A DNA stretch of 10,947 bases from Nitriliruptoraceae bacterium (GTDB taxonomy: Bacteria; Actinomycetota; Nitriliruptoria; Nitriliruptorales; Nitriliruptoraceae). The DNA lies in contig SKLC01000310.1 in the NCBI GenBank assembly GCA_007123425.1, positions 1 through 10,947 on the forward strand. The letters are read 5' to 3'. The translations under genes were made by a program, and so were the position numbers. Below, piece by piece: positions 1 through 6,775 of this stretch (positions within the stretch are counted from its first letter, which is position 1; the number at the start of each line of letters is the position of its first letter). The notes below the pieces were generated by a model. That model ran no database searches, was not told where the DNA came from, and saw only the letters and a program-made list of their open reading frames with translations.

Positions 1-550
1 CGCCTGCAGCGTCGCGGGCGCCTTCCCCACCGCCCGCTCCCCCCTGGCCGTCCGCGTCGCCGAGGTGGAGGCCGCCCTGGCCGCCGGGGCCCACGAGATC
101 GACGTCGTCATCGACCGCGGCGCCCTGCTCGACGGGCGCGACCACGAGGCCTATCGGCAGCTGCTCGCCCTGCGAGCCGCTGCCGGGTCGGCGACGCTGA
201 AGGTGATCCTCGAGACCGGCGCGATGGCGGGCCCCGCGCCGATCGTGCGGGCGTGCTGGGTGGCGATGCTCGCCGGCGCCGACATGCTCAAGACCTCCAC
301 GGGCAAGGACGGCCCCGGCGCCGACCCCGCTGCCGTCCTGCTGCTGGTGGAGCAGGCGCTGGCCTTCGAGCGGTGGGCAGGACGGCCCGTCGGGATCAAG
401 GCGGCCGGCGGCATCCGCACCGTCGACGACGCGACCCGCCTGCTCGCGCTGGTGCGCGCCGTGGCCGGGGACGCCTGGCTGACCCCGGCCAGACTGCGTC
501 TGGGGGCGTCCTCGCTGCTCGACGCGCTCCTCGAGCAGCGATCCGGGTGA
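1..550 (+). CDS. deoC: Deoxyribose-phosphate aldolase, 5' end missing
   Basis: The reading frame starts at base 2 and ends at TGA 548-550, giving the last 182 residues; the N-terminal part lies before the window. DeoC cleaves 2-deoxyribose-5-phosphate to glyceraldehyde-3-phosphate and acetaldehyde in deoxynucleoside catabolism, in the cytoplasm, through a Schiff-base lysine. The fragment shows CSVAGAFP, the substrate-site stretch EIDVVID, the Schiff-base motif KTSTGK (lysine codon at 290-292) and the second catalytic lysine in IKAAGGIR (lysine codon at 398-400). The wording of these blocks and the ending RLGASSLL resemble the longer eukaryote-type DERA proteins, which are also common in actinobacteria, more than short E. 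coli-like DeoC. The GTG at 65 is internal, not the start, because similarity continues upstream to the window edge. The gene converges with the transporter gene 33 bases downstream. Confidence 0.93.
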   Translation, partial: ACSVAGAFPTARSPLAVRVAEVEAALAAGAHEIDVVIDRGALLDGRDHEAYRQLLALRAAAGSATLKVILETGAMAGPAPIVRACWVAMLAGADMLKTSTGKDGPGADPAAVLLLVEQALAFERWAGRPVGIKAAGGIRTVDDATRLLALVRAVAGDAWLTPARLRLGASSLLDALLEQRSG

Positions 551-583
551 GACCGCCGGGCCTGCAGCGGAACGACGGGTGGC

Positions 584-1762
584 TCAGCGCCCGGGAGGCT
601 CCGGGTCGTAGCCGAGCACGTGCTCGGCCTGCAGGTCGTGGATCTCGTCGGTGTCCAGGACGTGGGAGGCCACCGGCTGCTCGTAGCCCACGTCCCGGAC
701 CTGGGGGGCGCCGGGCTGGCGGTACAGCCGCGCCGAGGCGGGCAGGCGGCCCAGTCGCCGGCGGACCTGGTGCCAGCGCGGCTGGCCCGCGAAGACGTCG
801 GCGCCGGAGGTGGCCTGGGCGGGCACCGGCACCCCCGGGCGGCCGGTCACGATCAGCACGACCGCGCCGAGGATCACGCCACCGGCCACCAGGACGTCGA
901 GCGTGTAGCTCTCGCCGGCGAGCAGCCAGCCCAGGAGCACGGCCACGGCGGGGTTGACGTACGCGTACGTGCCGACCAGGGTCGTCGAGACGCGACGCAG
1001 CAGCCAGCTGTAGGCGGTGAAGGCCACGACGGAGCCAGCGGTGACGAGGTAGGCGAAGGGCAGCACGGCCCCGGCGTCGAGCTGGGCCCACGGGATGCGC
1101 CACGGCTCGCCCAGCACGAGGGCGAGGGCGAGGAAGCCCGCGCCCCCGCCCATCATCTGCATAGCCGCCGTCACCAAGGGACGCGCCGGCGCGTCGTTGA
1201 CCCGCGAGCGCAGCGAGCCTGCGGCCCAGGCGAGCGCGCCCAGCACGGCCAGCAGCATGGCGCCCACATCCCCCCCACCGCCCGGGTCGAGGAGCAGGCC
1301 CACCCCGGCCAGCCCCACGCCGAGCCCCACCCAGGCGCGGACCGAGAGCCGCTCCCCGAAGATCCCGCGCGCGAGCAGCGCCAGCCAGATCGGCACCGTG
1401 GCCAGCAGCAGGCCCGCGGTCCCCGAGGGGATGCGGGTCTGCGCCAGGGTGATCAGCCCCGTCCCGCCGAGGAGCAGCAGGTTGCCCGTCAGCAGCGCCT
1501 GCAGCCACTGCCGGAGCGTGGGTCGGTCGCCGTGGCGGTCCCCGAACCGCACAGCCACCGCGTACAGCGCCCCGCCGGCGAGCAGGAACCGCGCTGCCTG
1601 CAGGGAGAACGGCGGCAGCGTCGCCAGGGCCACCTTGGTGGCCAGGAGCGTGGAGCCCCACACGAGATACACGGTGCCGAGCGCGATGACGATCTTGGCC
1701 GTCAGCGGCAGCCGGGCCGTCATCACGAAGGGAGCGCGCAGCGCGACGGTCAGCTGGGCCAT
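584..1762 (-). CDS. EamA/DMT-family transporter (YedA-like) with long C-terminal tail
   Basis: This is a 392-residue integral membrane protein with about ten hydrophobic segments between residues 21 and 305, arranged as two EamA repeats. Segments such as VYLVWGST, RIPSGTAG and TYAYVNPAVAVLLGWLLAGE are typical of drug/metabolite exporters of the YedA/RhaT type. Such proteins export small metabolites or amino acids; the substrate cannot be read from sequence. I chose ATG 1760-1762 because GAGGA sits 7 bases upstream of it; the frame is open to an ATG at 1807, but that extension has no good ribosome site and would run into the regulatory region. After the last membrane segment comes an unusual hydrophilic tail of about 87 residues (306-392), rich in Arg early and acidic/His later; EamA proteins are usually near 300 residues. 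The gene is divergent from a MocR-type regulator, a common arrangement in which the regulator controls the transporter. Confidence 0.9.
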   Translation of the reverse strand: MAQLTVALRAPFVMTARLPLTAKIVIALGTVYLVWGSTLLATKVALATLPPFSLQAARFLLAGGALYAVAVRFGDRHGDRPTLRQWLQALLTGNLLLLGGTGLITLAQTRIPSGTAGLLLATVPIWLALLARGIFGERLSVRAWVGLGVGLAGVGLLLDPGGGGDVGAMLLAVLGALAWAAGSLRSRVNDAPARPLVTAAMQMMGGGAGFLALALVLGEPWRIPWAQLDAGAVLPFAYLVTAGSVVAFTAYSWLLRRVSTTLVGTYAYVNPAVAVLLGWLLAGESYTLDVLVAGGVILGAVVLIVTGRPGVPVPAQATSGADVFAGQPRWHQVRRRLGRLPASARLYRQPGAPQVRDVGYEQPVASHVLDTDEIHDLQAEHVLGYDPEPPGR

Positions 1763-1818
1763 GTCGCCATCCTCATTCCACCCCGGCCGTCGCATTCGGC
1801 GACCCACACGACGGAAAT

Positions 1819-1860
1819 CTGTTACAGTACAGTTATGATGTCTGCATCAGAACAGTATAG
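1819..1860. promoter_or_regulatory. Overlapping divergent promoters and candidate MocR operator
   Basis: This is the only AT-rich patch in the window. It contains CTGT-TACAGT-ACAG at 1819-1832, in which CTGT and ACAG form an inverted pair. ACAGTACAG (1824-1832) is repeated with one change as ACAGTATAG at 1852-1860, 28 bases further on. TACAGT (1823-1828) fits a -10 box for the rightward regulator gene. Its complement TACTGT (1829 to 1824, minus strand) fits a -10 box for the transporter, with TTCTGA at a 17-base spacing as a poor -35. The two -10 boxes therefore overlap. MocR regulators generally bind direct or inverted repeats near their own and a neighbouring promoter, so this is the natural operator candidate. 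Promoter and operator roles are inferred. Confidence 0.5.
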
Positions 1861-3166
1861 GATCCGTGGCCACGATGCCGCATCCGTGGCCCGCTCCGTG
1901 GAGCGCGGCGTGGCCTCAGGCGCGCTGCGCCCGGGGGACGCTGTCCCATCGGTCAGGGTGCTCGCAGCAGCGCTGGGGCTGAGCCCGACCACCGTCTCCG
2001 CCGCCTACCGTGAGCTGCGCCAGCGCGGCGTGCTGGTCACCCGCGACCGCAGCGGCACCTTCGTCGGCCACCGCCCGCCCCTGGGCCACCGCCTCGCGCC
2101 CGAGGTGCCTCCCGGCACGGTCGATCTCGCCAGCGGCAACCCCGACCCGGCCCTCCTACCGGAGCTGGGCCCGCCGCTGGCACGGGTGGGCCCGGTGCAC
2201 CGCCTCTACGGCGACGACCCCGCGCACCCGGAGCTGCTCACCGCCGCCCGCGAGGGCTTCGAGATCGAGGGGGTGGATGCGGCCCACCTGGCGGTCGTCG
2301 GCGGCGGCCTCGACGGGATCGAGCGCGTGCTCGAGGCGCATCTGCGGGTCGGCGACCCTATCGCGGTGGAGGACCCCGGCTATGTGGGGGCGCTCGACCT
2401 GTGCCGGGCCATGGGCCTGGAGCTGGTCGGCGTCGACGTGGACGACGACGGGATCACCGTCGAGGGCCTCGAGGCGACGCTGGACGAGCACCCTGTCCGT
2501 GCCCTGCTCACCGTGCCCCGGGCGCAGAACCCGACCGGGGCGAGCCTCTCCGCAGAGCGCGGGGCGGCGCTGCGCGCCGTGCTGGCCGACCACCCGGAGG
2601 TGCTGGTGGTCGAGGACGAGCCGCTCGGGGTGGTCGCGGGCACCTCGCCCCGGACGCTGACCACCGGCCGACAGCGGTGGGCACGGGTGCGGTCGCTGGG
2701 CAAGGCCCTGGGCCCGGACCTGCGGGTCGCGGTGCTGGCCGGCGACGAGGACACGGTGCAGCAGGTCACGGGGCGCCAGCGGCTGGGCACGGGCTGGGTG
2801 AGCCACCTGCTGCAGCGCCTCGCGGCCGACGTCTGGCGCACCTCCCTCGAGGACGGCACCCTCGCCCACGCCGCCGAGGTCTACCGGCACCGGCGCGCGG
2901 CGCTGGTCGAGGCCCTCGCGCGGCACGACATCCGAGCGCACGGCGCGAGCGGGCTCAACGTATGGATCCCCGTGGCCGAGGAGGTGCCCGTCGTGCAGGG
3001 CCTGGCGGCCGCGGGCTGGTGGGCGCAGGCCGGCGAGCCGTTCCGGCTCCACTCGCCCCCGGGCATACGGCTCACTGTCGCCGCGCTGCCGGCCGACGAC
3101 GCCCCCCGGCTGGCCGAGGACCTGGCCGGCGTCCTGGACCATCGACTGGGCACGCGCCGCGGCTAG
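1835..3166 (+). CDS. MocR-type transcriptional regulator (GntR wHTH + PLP aminotransferase fold)
   Basis: This 443-residue protein has two parts. Residues 14-78 are a GntR winged helix, with PSVRVLAAALGLSPTTVSAAYREL as the helix-turn-helix and SGTFV in the wing. Residues 95-440 have the class I aminotransferase fold: NPTG at 232-235, D261 (pyridine-nitrogen contact) in EDEPLG, PLP lysine K290 in SLGKALGPDLR, GRQRLGTGWVSH (313-324), and R412 in IRLTVAAL, the usual carboxylate-binding arginine. MocR proteins use PLP or PLP-amino-acid adducts as effectors. The start is ATG 1835 or the adjacent ATG 1838. No Shine-Dalgarno sequence precedes them, and the likely -10 box ends only 6 bases upstream, so the mRNA is probably leaderless. 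The divergent neighbour is the EamA transporter, the likely target along with the regulator's own gene. A Nudix gene follows after 78 bases. Confidence 0.93.
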   Translation: MMSASEQYRIRGHDAASVARSVERGVASGALRPGDAVPSVRVLAAALGLSPTTVSAAYRELRQRGVLVTRDRSGTFVGHRPPLGHRLAPEVPPGTVDLASGNPDPALLPELGPPLARVGPVHRLYGDDPAHPELLTAAREGFEIEGVDAAHLAVVGGGLDGIERVLEAHLRVGDPIAVEDPGYVGALDLCRAMGLELVGVDVDDDGITVEGLEATLDEHPVRALLTVPRAQNPTGASLSAERGAALRAVLADHPEVLVVEDEPLGVVAGTSPRTLTTGRQRWARVRSLGKALGPDLRVAVLAGDEDTVQQVTGRQRLGTGWVSHLLQRLAADVWRTSLEDGTLAHAAEVYRHRRAALVEALARHDIRAHGASGLNVWIPVAEEVPVVQGLAAAGWWAQAGEPFRLHSPPGIRLTVAALPADDAPRLAEDLAGVLDHRLGTRRG

Positions 3167-3170
3167 CCGT

Positions 3171-3180
3171 CCTGCGCAGG
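3171..3180. repeat. Perfect 10-base palindrome CCTGCGCAGG
   Basis: It lies 5 bases after the regulator stop codon, in the 78-base gap before the Nudix gene. It is too short, and lacks a T tract, to call a terminator. It could be part of a weak hairpin or be chance in GC-rich DNA. Confidence 0.25.
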
Positions 3181-3244
3181 TACCGACCCGGGCGCGGGGC
3201 GCGCCGTGGGGCACCGGCGGCGGAGATGTGCTACCAAGGCGGCC

Positions 3245-3826
3245 ATGGCTCCACCCGAGGCCCTCGACCCCGACAGGCTGCGCACGCGCCTGCATGCGCG
3301 CCTGCCGTCCGACGACACCGAGGGCCCGGCCTGGGCCGCGACCGCCCTCGTGGTCGGCGCAGGCCCCCACGGCCCCGGCGTCTGCTTCATCCACCGGGCC
3401 GAGCGCGCCGGTGACCGCTGGTCGGGCCACATGGCGCTGCCGGGCGGGCGCCGGGACCCCGAGGACCCCGACCTGGCCACGACCGCTCGGCGCGAGGCGC
3501 ACGAGGAGGTCGGGCTCGACCTCCCCGCCCCGGTGGGCCGGCTCGACGACGTGGGCGGACCGGGGCGCCGACGCCAGGTGGCCTCGTTCGTCTTCTGGCT
3601 CGACCGGCAGCCCGCACTCGCGCCCGACCCCGGCGAGGTGCAGGATGCGCTGTGGATCCCGCTGGGCCACCTGCTGGATCCGCGGGCCGCGGTCCGCCAC
3701 CACTGGTCCGGCCTGGTGGGCTTCCCGGGCATCCGGCACGGCGAGAAGGTGATCTGGGGGCTGACCCACCGGATCCTGTCCTCGTTCGCCGACGCCCTGG
3801 ACCTGCGGCTGCCCGAGCCTGGATGA
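3245..3826 (+). CDS. Nudix hydrolase, CoA-pyrophosphatase-like (NudL/NUDT8 type)
   Basis: This 193-residue protein has a Nudix box at residues 66-91: PGGRRDPEDPD, then RREAHEEVGL, with metal-binding glutamates E84, E87 and E88. The preceding WSGHMALPGG and the spacing PGGRxDPxD...REAxEE are those of the CoA-pyrophosphatase branch (PF00293/UPF0035-like). That branch cleaves the diphosphate of CoA or related compounds into two phosphates, in the cytoplasm. Substrate in this family cannot be fixed from sequence, so 'Nudix hydrolase' is the safe call. I chose ATG 3245 because AAGG lies 5 bases before it; the frame is also open to a GTG at 3206, but that adds an Arg-rich stretch with no family similarity. 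It is on the same strand as the MocR gene, 78 bases downstream, and may share its transcript. It converges with uppS. Confidence 0.88.
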   Translation: MAPPEALDPDRLRTRLHARLPSDDTEGPAWAATALVVGAGPHGPGVCFIHRAERAGDRWSGHMALPGGRRDPEDPDLATTARREAHEEVGLDLPAPVGRLDDVGGPGRRRQVASFVFWLDRQPALAPDPGEVQDALWIPLGHLLDPRAAVRHHWSGLVGFPGIRHGEKVIWGLTHRILSSFADALDLRLPEPG

Positions 3827-3827
3827 C

Positions 3828-3853
3828 CGGCAGCCCCCGCCCCGCGCCTGCCG
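3828..3853. terminator. Weak hairpin between convergent Nudix and uppS genes
   Basis: CGGCAG (3828-3833) pairs with CTGCCG (3848-3853) across a 14-base C-rich loop. It fills nearly the whole 27-base gap between two convergent stop codons. There is no T tract, and the 6-pair stem with a wide loop is weak, so a terminator role is only suggested by position. Confidence 0.25.
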
Positions 3854-4603
3854 CTACCGGCTGCGGGCGCTGCCCACGTCGTCCACCGCCCTGCCGAAGC
3901 GTCGATCGCGCGCCTGGTACTCCCTGACCGCGCGGGCAAGGTCGACACGCGTGAAGTCGGGCCACAGGGTGTCGGTGAAGACCAGCTCCGCATAGGCCGC
4001 CTGCCACAGCAGGTAGTTCGACAGGCGCTGCTCTCCCGAGGTCCGCACCAGCAGATCCACCGCCGGCATCTCGGGGTCGTAGAGGCGGGCGGCGAGCGCC
4101 CGCTCGTCGACCCGCTTGAGCTCTCCGGCGGCGACGTCGTCGGCACAGCGGCGCGCCGCGTCGACCAGCTCCGCCCGGCCTCCGTAGTTGAAGGCGATGC
4201 GCAGCGTCATGCGCTCATTGTCGGCGGTCTGGGCCTCGCTCTCGTCCATCCGCCGGATCAGGCGGCGCGGCACCCGCCGATCCCGCCGGCCGACGAAGCG
4301 CACGCGAACGCCACGCTCGTCGAGCTCATCGAGGCGTCGCAGCAGCAGGGACTCGTTGAACTCGAGCAGGAAGCGCACCTCCTCCGCGGGGCGCTTCCAG
4401 TTCTCGGTGGAGAAGGCGTAGACCGTCAGGTCCCGCACACCGAGCTCCAGTGCCCCCTCGACGGTGTCGAAGAGCGCCTGCTCGCCCGCCTCGTGCCCGG
4501 CGTTGCGCGGCAGCCCCCGGGCGTTGGCCCAGCGACCGTTGCCGTCCATGATGATCGCCACGTGACCGGGGACGCGGTCGAGGTCGATGTCGCTGGTGTG
4601 CAT
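3854..4603 (-). CDS. uppS: Isoprenyl transferase (cis-prenyl diphosphate synthase, UppS family)
   Basis: This 249-residue protein, close to E. coli UppS (253), adds isopentenyl diphosphate units in cis to an allylic diphosphate. It makes the polyprenyl carrier lipid for cell-wall and glycan synthesis, at the cytoplasmic membrane face. Signature blocks are clear: IIMDGNGRWA with catalytic Asp D20, YAFSTENW (62-69), FNYGGR (138-143), and RTSGEQRLSNYLLWQ (187-201) with YAELVF behind it. Chain length (C50, C55 or short Z-farnesyl) cannot be told. It is read in the same direction as recO 99 bases upstream; the uppS-recO pairing matches Mycobacterium tuberculosis Rv2361c-Rv2362c as I recall it. ATG 4601-4603 is the start by alignment with the family. 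The ribosome site is weak (GAAAAG), and a TACGCT box in the gap could be a private -10. Confidence 0.95.
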   Translation of the reverse strand: MHTSDIDLDRVPGHVAIIMDGNGRWANARGLPRNAGHEAGEQALFDTVEGALELGVRDLTVYAFSTENWKRPAEEVRFLLEFNESLLLRRLDELDERGVRVRFVGRRDRRVPRRLIRRMDESEAQTADNERMTLRIAFNYGGRAELVDAARRCADDVAAGELKRVDERALAARLYDPEMPAVDLLVRTSGEQRLSNYLLWQAAYAELVFTDTLWPDFTRVDLARAVREYQARDRRFGRAVDDVGSARSR

Positions 4604-4702
4604 GGTGGGCTTTTCGCGCGGGAGTCGACGGCGAGCGTAGCGAGGGTCCCTGGGGGGCCCACGGCATCCACGGCGCCGCGCAGGGGCGGCGGTCGGGGCC
4701 GA
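4604..4702 (-). other. 99-base gap between recO and uppS
   Basis: The gap lies between two minus-strand genes. I see no coding sequence. Read on the minus strand it holds TACGCT, a possible -10 box about 40-50 bases before the uppS start, but no convincing -35. It also carries a short direct repeat, CCACGGC, twice at about 4660-4676 (plus strand). The gap is large compared with the others in this block, so uppS may have its own promoter as well as read-through. Confidence 0.3.
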
Positions 4703-5440
4703 TCAGTCCCGCGCGATGTGGTCGTAGCTGCGCAGGCGCCGGTCGAGGTGGTGCTCCACGAACGCGCGGACATAGGACGCGGCCACCGCCCGGGCGTCGT
4801 CGTCGGCGCCCGCGCCCTGCGGCAGCGCCACCCACTCCCCCGGCGCCGCCAGCAGCGCCAGCAGGCGCACCGTGGCCGGGTCCACGGCCCGCGTGCCGGG
4901 CGGGGCACAGTCACCGCAGAGCGTGCCCCCGGCCTTGACGCTCAGGAACGCGTGCGGTCCGGGGCGCCGACACACCGCGCAGGCCTCGACCCATGCGTGG
5001 AAGCCCGCGGCGGAGGCCACGCGCAGCAGGAAGGCGTCCACGAAGACCCCCGGGTCGTCGGGCTCGGCGTCCAGGGCCTGCAGCCCCGCCCGCAGCAGCA
5101 GGAACAGGGCGTTGTCGCGCTCCCCGTCCTGGGCCACCACGTCGGTGAGCTCGGCCATCGTCGCCGCGCACGCGGATCTGACGAAGTCGCTGCGCACGGC
5201 GGCGTGGGAGGCCAGCAGCTCAGCCTGGCTGATCACATCGAGGCTGCGGCCCTCGTGCAGCTGCACGTCGACGTGGCTGTAGGGCTCGAGCCGTCCCCCG
5301 AAGCGGCTCCCGGGTCGACGCACCCCCTTGGCGACCGCTCGCACCCGCCCGCGCCCCTGGGTGAGCAGGTGGAGGATCCGGTCGGTCTCCCCCAGCTTGT
5401 AGGTGCGCAGGACGATCCCCTGCTCCCGATAGCTCGCCAT
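4703..5440 (-). CDS. recO: DNA repair protein RecO
   Basis: This 245-residue protein has the family's usual length and plan. An N-terminal OB fold (residues 1-80) opens with YREQGIVLRTYKLGETDRILHLL, then GRVRAVAKGVRRPGSRFGGRLEPY. A helical C-terminal part carries a zinc-type cysteine cluster (C154, C157, C175, C178). RecO works with RecR (and RecF) to load RecA onto SSB-coated single-stranded DNA in gap repair. I chose ATG 5438-5440 because the motif YREQGIVL must lie at the N-terminus; an open frame 28 codons longer overlaps the upstream gene and is Arg-rich filler. There is no clear Shine-Dalgarno sequence. Only 16 bases separate it from the stop of the PI-kinase-like gene, so it is probably translated from the trio's transcript. 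uppS follows. Confidence 0.94.
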   Translation of the reverse strand: MASYREQGIVLRTYKLGETDRILHLLTQGRGRVRAVAKGVRRPGSRFGGRLEPYSHVDVQLHEGRSLDVISQAELLASHAAVRSDFVRSACAATMAELTDVVAQDGERDNALFLLLRAGLQALDAEPDDPGVFVDAFLLRVASAAGFHAWVEACAVCRRPGPHAFLSVKAGGTLCGDCAPPGTRAVDPATVRLLALLAAPGEWVALPQGAGADDDARAVAASYVRAFVEHHLDRRLRSYDHIARD

Positions 5441-5456
5441 CAGGCGCCCGCTGCGG

Positions 5457-6257
5457 TCACAGCGGCGGCCACGGCGTCGGGCGTGGGCCCGTGGGGCGTG
5501 GCAGGCACGCCAGCTCGGCGACACGTGCGGCCCGATCGCGCAGTGCCGCGAGCTCCTGGGCCGACAGCAGGCCGGACAGGACCTCGCCCAGCGCGCCCCC
5601 GAGCGCTGCGCCGAGCCGCTCGACGTCCTCCCGGAGGTCGGCCGGGAGAGGCTCGTCGGCGAAGTGCCACGCCACGGTGCGCAGCTTGGGCTCGGCGTGG
5701 AAGGCGATGCCGTGGTCGATCAGGCGCACCCGCGCGGCCTCCCCACCCGCCCCGGGGCGCTGCTCGAGAAGCACGTGGCCGCCCTTGCGGTCGGCGTTGT
5801 TGATCACCAGGTCGAAGACCACCATCCTCCGCAGCGCCGCCAGGACCTGCCGCTCGGCCCGGTCGAGCAGCGCGAAGTAGTGCAGGTCGAGATCGTGGGG
5901 GACGAAGCGCTGCAGGCTGCCGGGGCCCAGCGGCGCCTCGGCGCGCAGGACCGTCACCGGCACGAGGTCCCACCCCAGGGCCGCGGACACCTCGTAGGCG
6001 GCGACCTCGCGCAGGTGCAGGGTGCGTGGAGGGAAGTCCCACAGGGGCGCCTCCCCCCGGACCGGCTTGTAGACGGCGAGGTCCCCGGCATCGAGGTCGG
6101 CCAGGTCGGGTTCGCGGCCCAGGCTCGACGCCAGCTTCTCGAGGCTCGGGGGCCCGCGATCGAGCAGGCGGACGAGCAGCGTGGCGTTCGAGGCGTCCGC
6201 GAACCGGCCGAGCAGCTCGAGCTCGGCATCGCGCAGCCGCGCCGCCGTCGTCTCCAT
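5457..6257 (-). CDS. PI3/4-kinase-like protein, SCO1664 family
   Basis: This 266-residue protein belongs to the actinobacterial family named after SCO1664 (TIGR03843), distantly related to phosphatidylinositol 3-/4-kinases. Kinase-like landmarks are VYKP with ATP-binding lysine K64, GEAPLWDFP (68-76), a helix REVAAYEVS (83-91), a catalytic loop FDLVINNADRKGGH (148-161) with D149, N154 and D156, and a DFG-like metal site IDHG (180-183). The substrate is unknown, and the family is not shown to act on lipids. It is the third gene of a trio with DUF3090 and a phosphatase-fold protein. The start could be ATG 6257 (8 bases after the DUF3090 stop) or GTG 6269, which overlaps that stop as GTGA; I prefer ATG but the GTG is nearly as good. 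A segment at about residues 32-57, between the first strands and VYKP, looks longer than in homologues I recall. Confidence 0.88.
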   Translation of the reverse strand: METTAARLRDAELELLGRFADASNATLLVRLLDRGPPSLEKLASSLGREPDLADLDAGDLAVYKPVRGEAPLWDFPPRTLHLREVAAYEVSAALGWDLVPVTVLRAEAPLGPGSLQRFVPHDLDLHYFALLDRAERQVLAALRRMVVFDLVINNADRKGGHVLLEQRPGAGGEAARVRLIDHGIAFHAEPKLRTVAWHFADEPLPADLREDVERLGAALGGALGEVLSGLLSAQELAALRDRAARVAELACLPRPTGPRPTPWPPL

Positions 6258-6265
6258 GGGGGCCG

Positions 6266-6775
6266 TCACCGCTCCAACCTGCCGTGCCCGTTCGTGGCGG
6301 GGCACACGTGGGTGCCGTCGGGCTCGGTGGGGCGGCCACACAGCTGGCAGGTCGGACGGCCCTGCTCGACCTGCTCCCTGGCGTGTGCCGCCAGGCGCCG
6401 GGCCTGGTCCTGGTCCGCCCAGATCCGGACCTCGCGCGGATCGTCCTCGTCGGGGTCGGCGAGCTCCTCGAACTCCAGCACGAAGCGGCCCCGCTCCGGG
6501 TCGAGGCCGACCGAGAGCCCGGCGACCCGCCAGCGGGGATCCACCGGCGTCCGCAACGCCATCGCCGCGCGGTCCCAGTCACCGGCGGGCTCGTCGTCGA
6601 CCCGAGCGAGCAGCTGGGCGAGCAGGTCGGCGAGCGCGCCGATCTGGCCCTTCTCGAGGACGAGTGCCACCTGCCGCTCGTCGTCGGCCGCCTGGACGAA
6701 GAAGGTTCGCGCACCAGGACGACCGGTCCAGCCGACGGTCACGTGATGCGGGTCGGTCAGCTCGATGTCGATCAT
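6266..6775 (-). CDS. DUF3090 family protein (TIGR03847), second member of the trio
   Basis: This 169-residue protein has no known biochemical function. The recognisable parts are the N-terminal GRPGARTFFVQA (18-29), the block VALVLEKGQIGALADLL, and the ending GRPTCQLCGRPTEPDGTHVCPATNG. Cysteines C143 and C146 plus H156 and C158 in that ending look like a small zinc site. The family is largely actinobacterial and is regularly encoded with the SCO1664-type kinase and an MSMEG_4193-type phosphomutase, as here. ATG 6773-6775 overlaps the TGA of the upstream phosphatase gene (ATGA), and GGGGGAG sits 2 bases before it, so translation is coupled. The following kinase gene starts within 8 bases of its stop. 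The protein is probably cytoplasmic, as I see no signal or membrane segment. Confidence 0.9.
   Translation of the reverse strand: MIDIELTDPHHVTVGWTGRPGARTFFVQAADDERQVALVLEKGQIGALADLLAQLLARVDDEPAGDWDRAAMALRTPVDPRWRVAGLSVGLDPERGRFVLEFEELADPDEDDPREVRIWADQDQARRLAAHAREQVEQGRPTCQLCGRPTEPDGTHVCPATNGHGRLER

Noticed and set aside
556..594. CCGGGC/GCCCGG inverted repeat between deoC and the transporter as a terminator
   Set aside because: Only six pairs around a 27-base loop that includes the transporter stop codon. This is expected by chance in such GC-rich DNA.
396..1661. A 421-codon minus-strand frame overlapping the transporter and the end of deoC
   Set aside because: It overlaps the transporter gene in another frame. 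The product is Arg/Gly/Ala/Pro-rich, and both neighbours are well-supported genes.
620..1834. Upstream extension of the MocR reading frame antisense to the transporter
   Set aside because: The frame is open for 405 more codons but encodes His/Gln/Arg filler. Similarity to the winged helix begins right after the ATG at 1835 or 1838, and the likely promoter lies just before it.
3206..3244. GTG 3206 as start of the Nudix gene
   Set aside because: It adds 13 residues (MGHRRRRCATKAA) without family similarity. ATG 3245 has a well-spaced AAGG site.
4493..5803. A 436-codon open frame on the plus strand opposite recO and the kinase-like gene
   Set aside because: It is the high-GC antisense shadow of recO and the SCO1664-family gene. 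Its product is low-complexity Arg/Gly/Pro/His-rich sequence with no family features.
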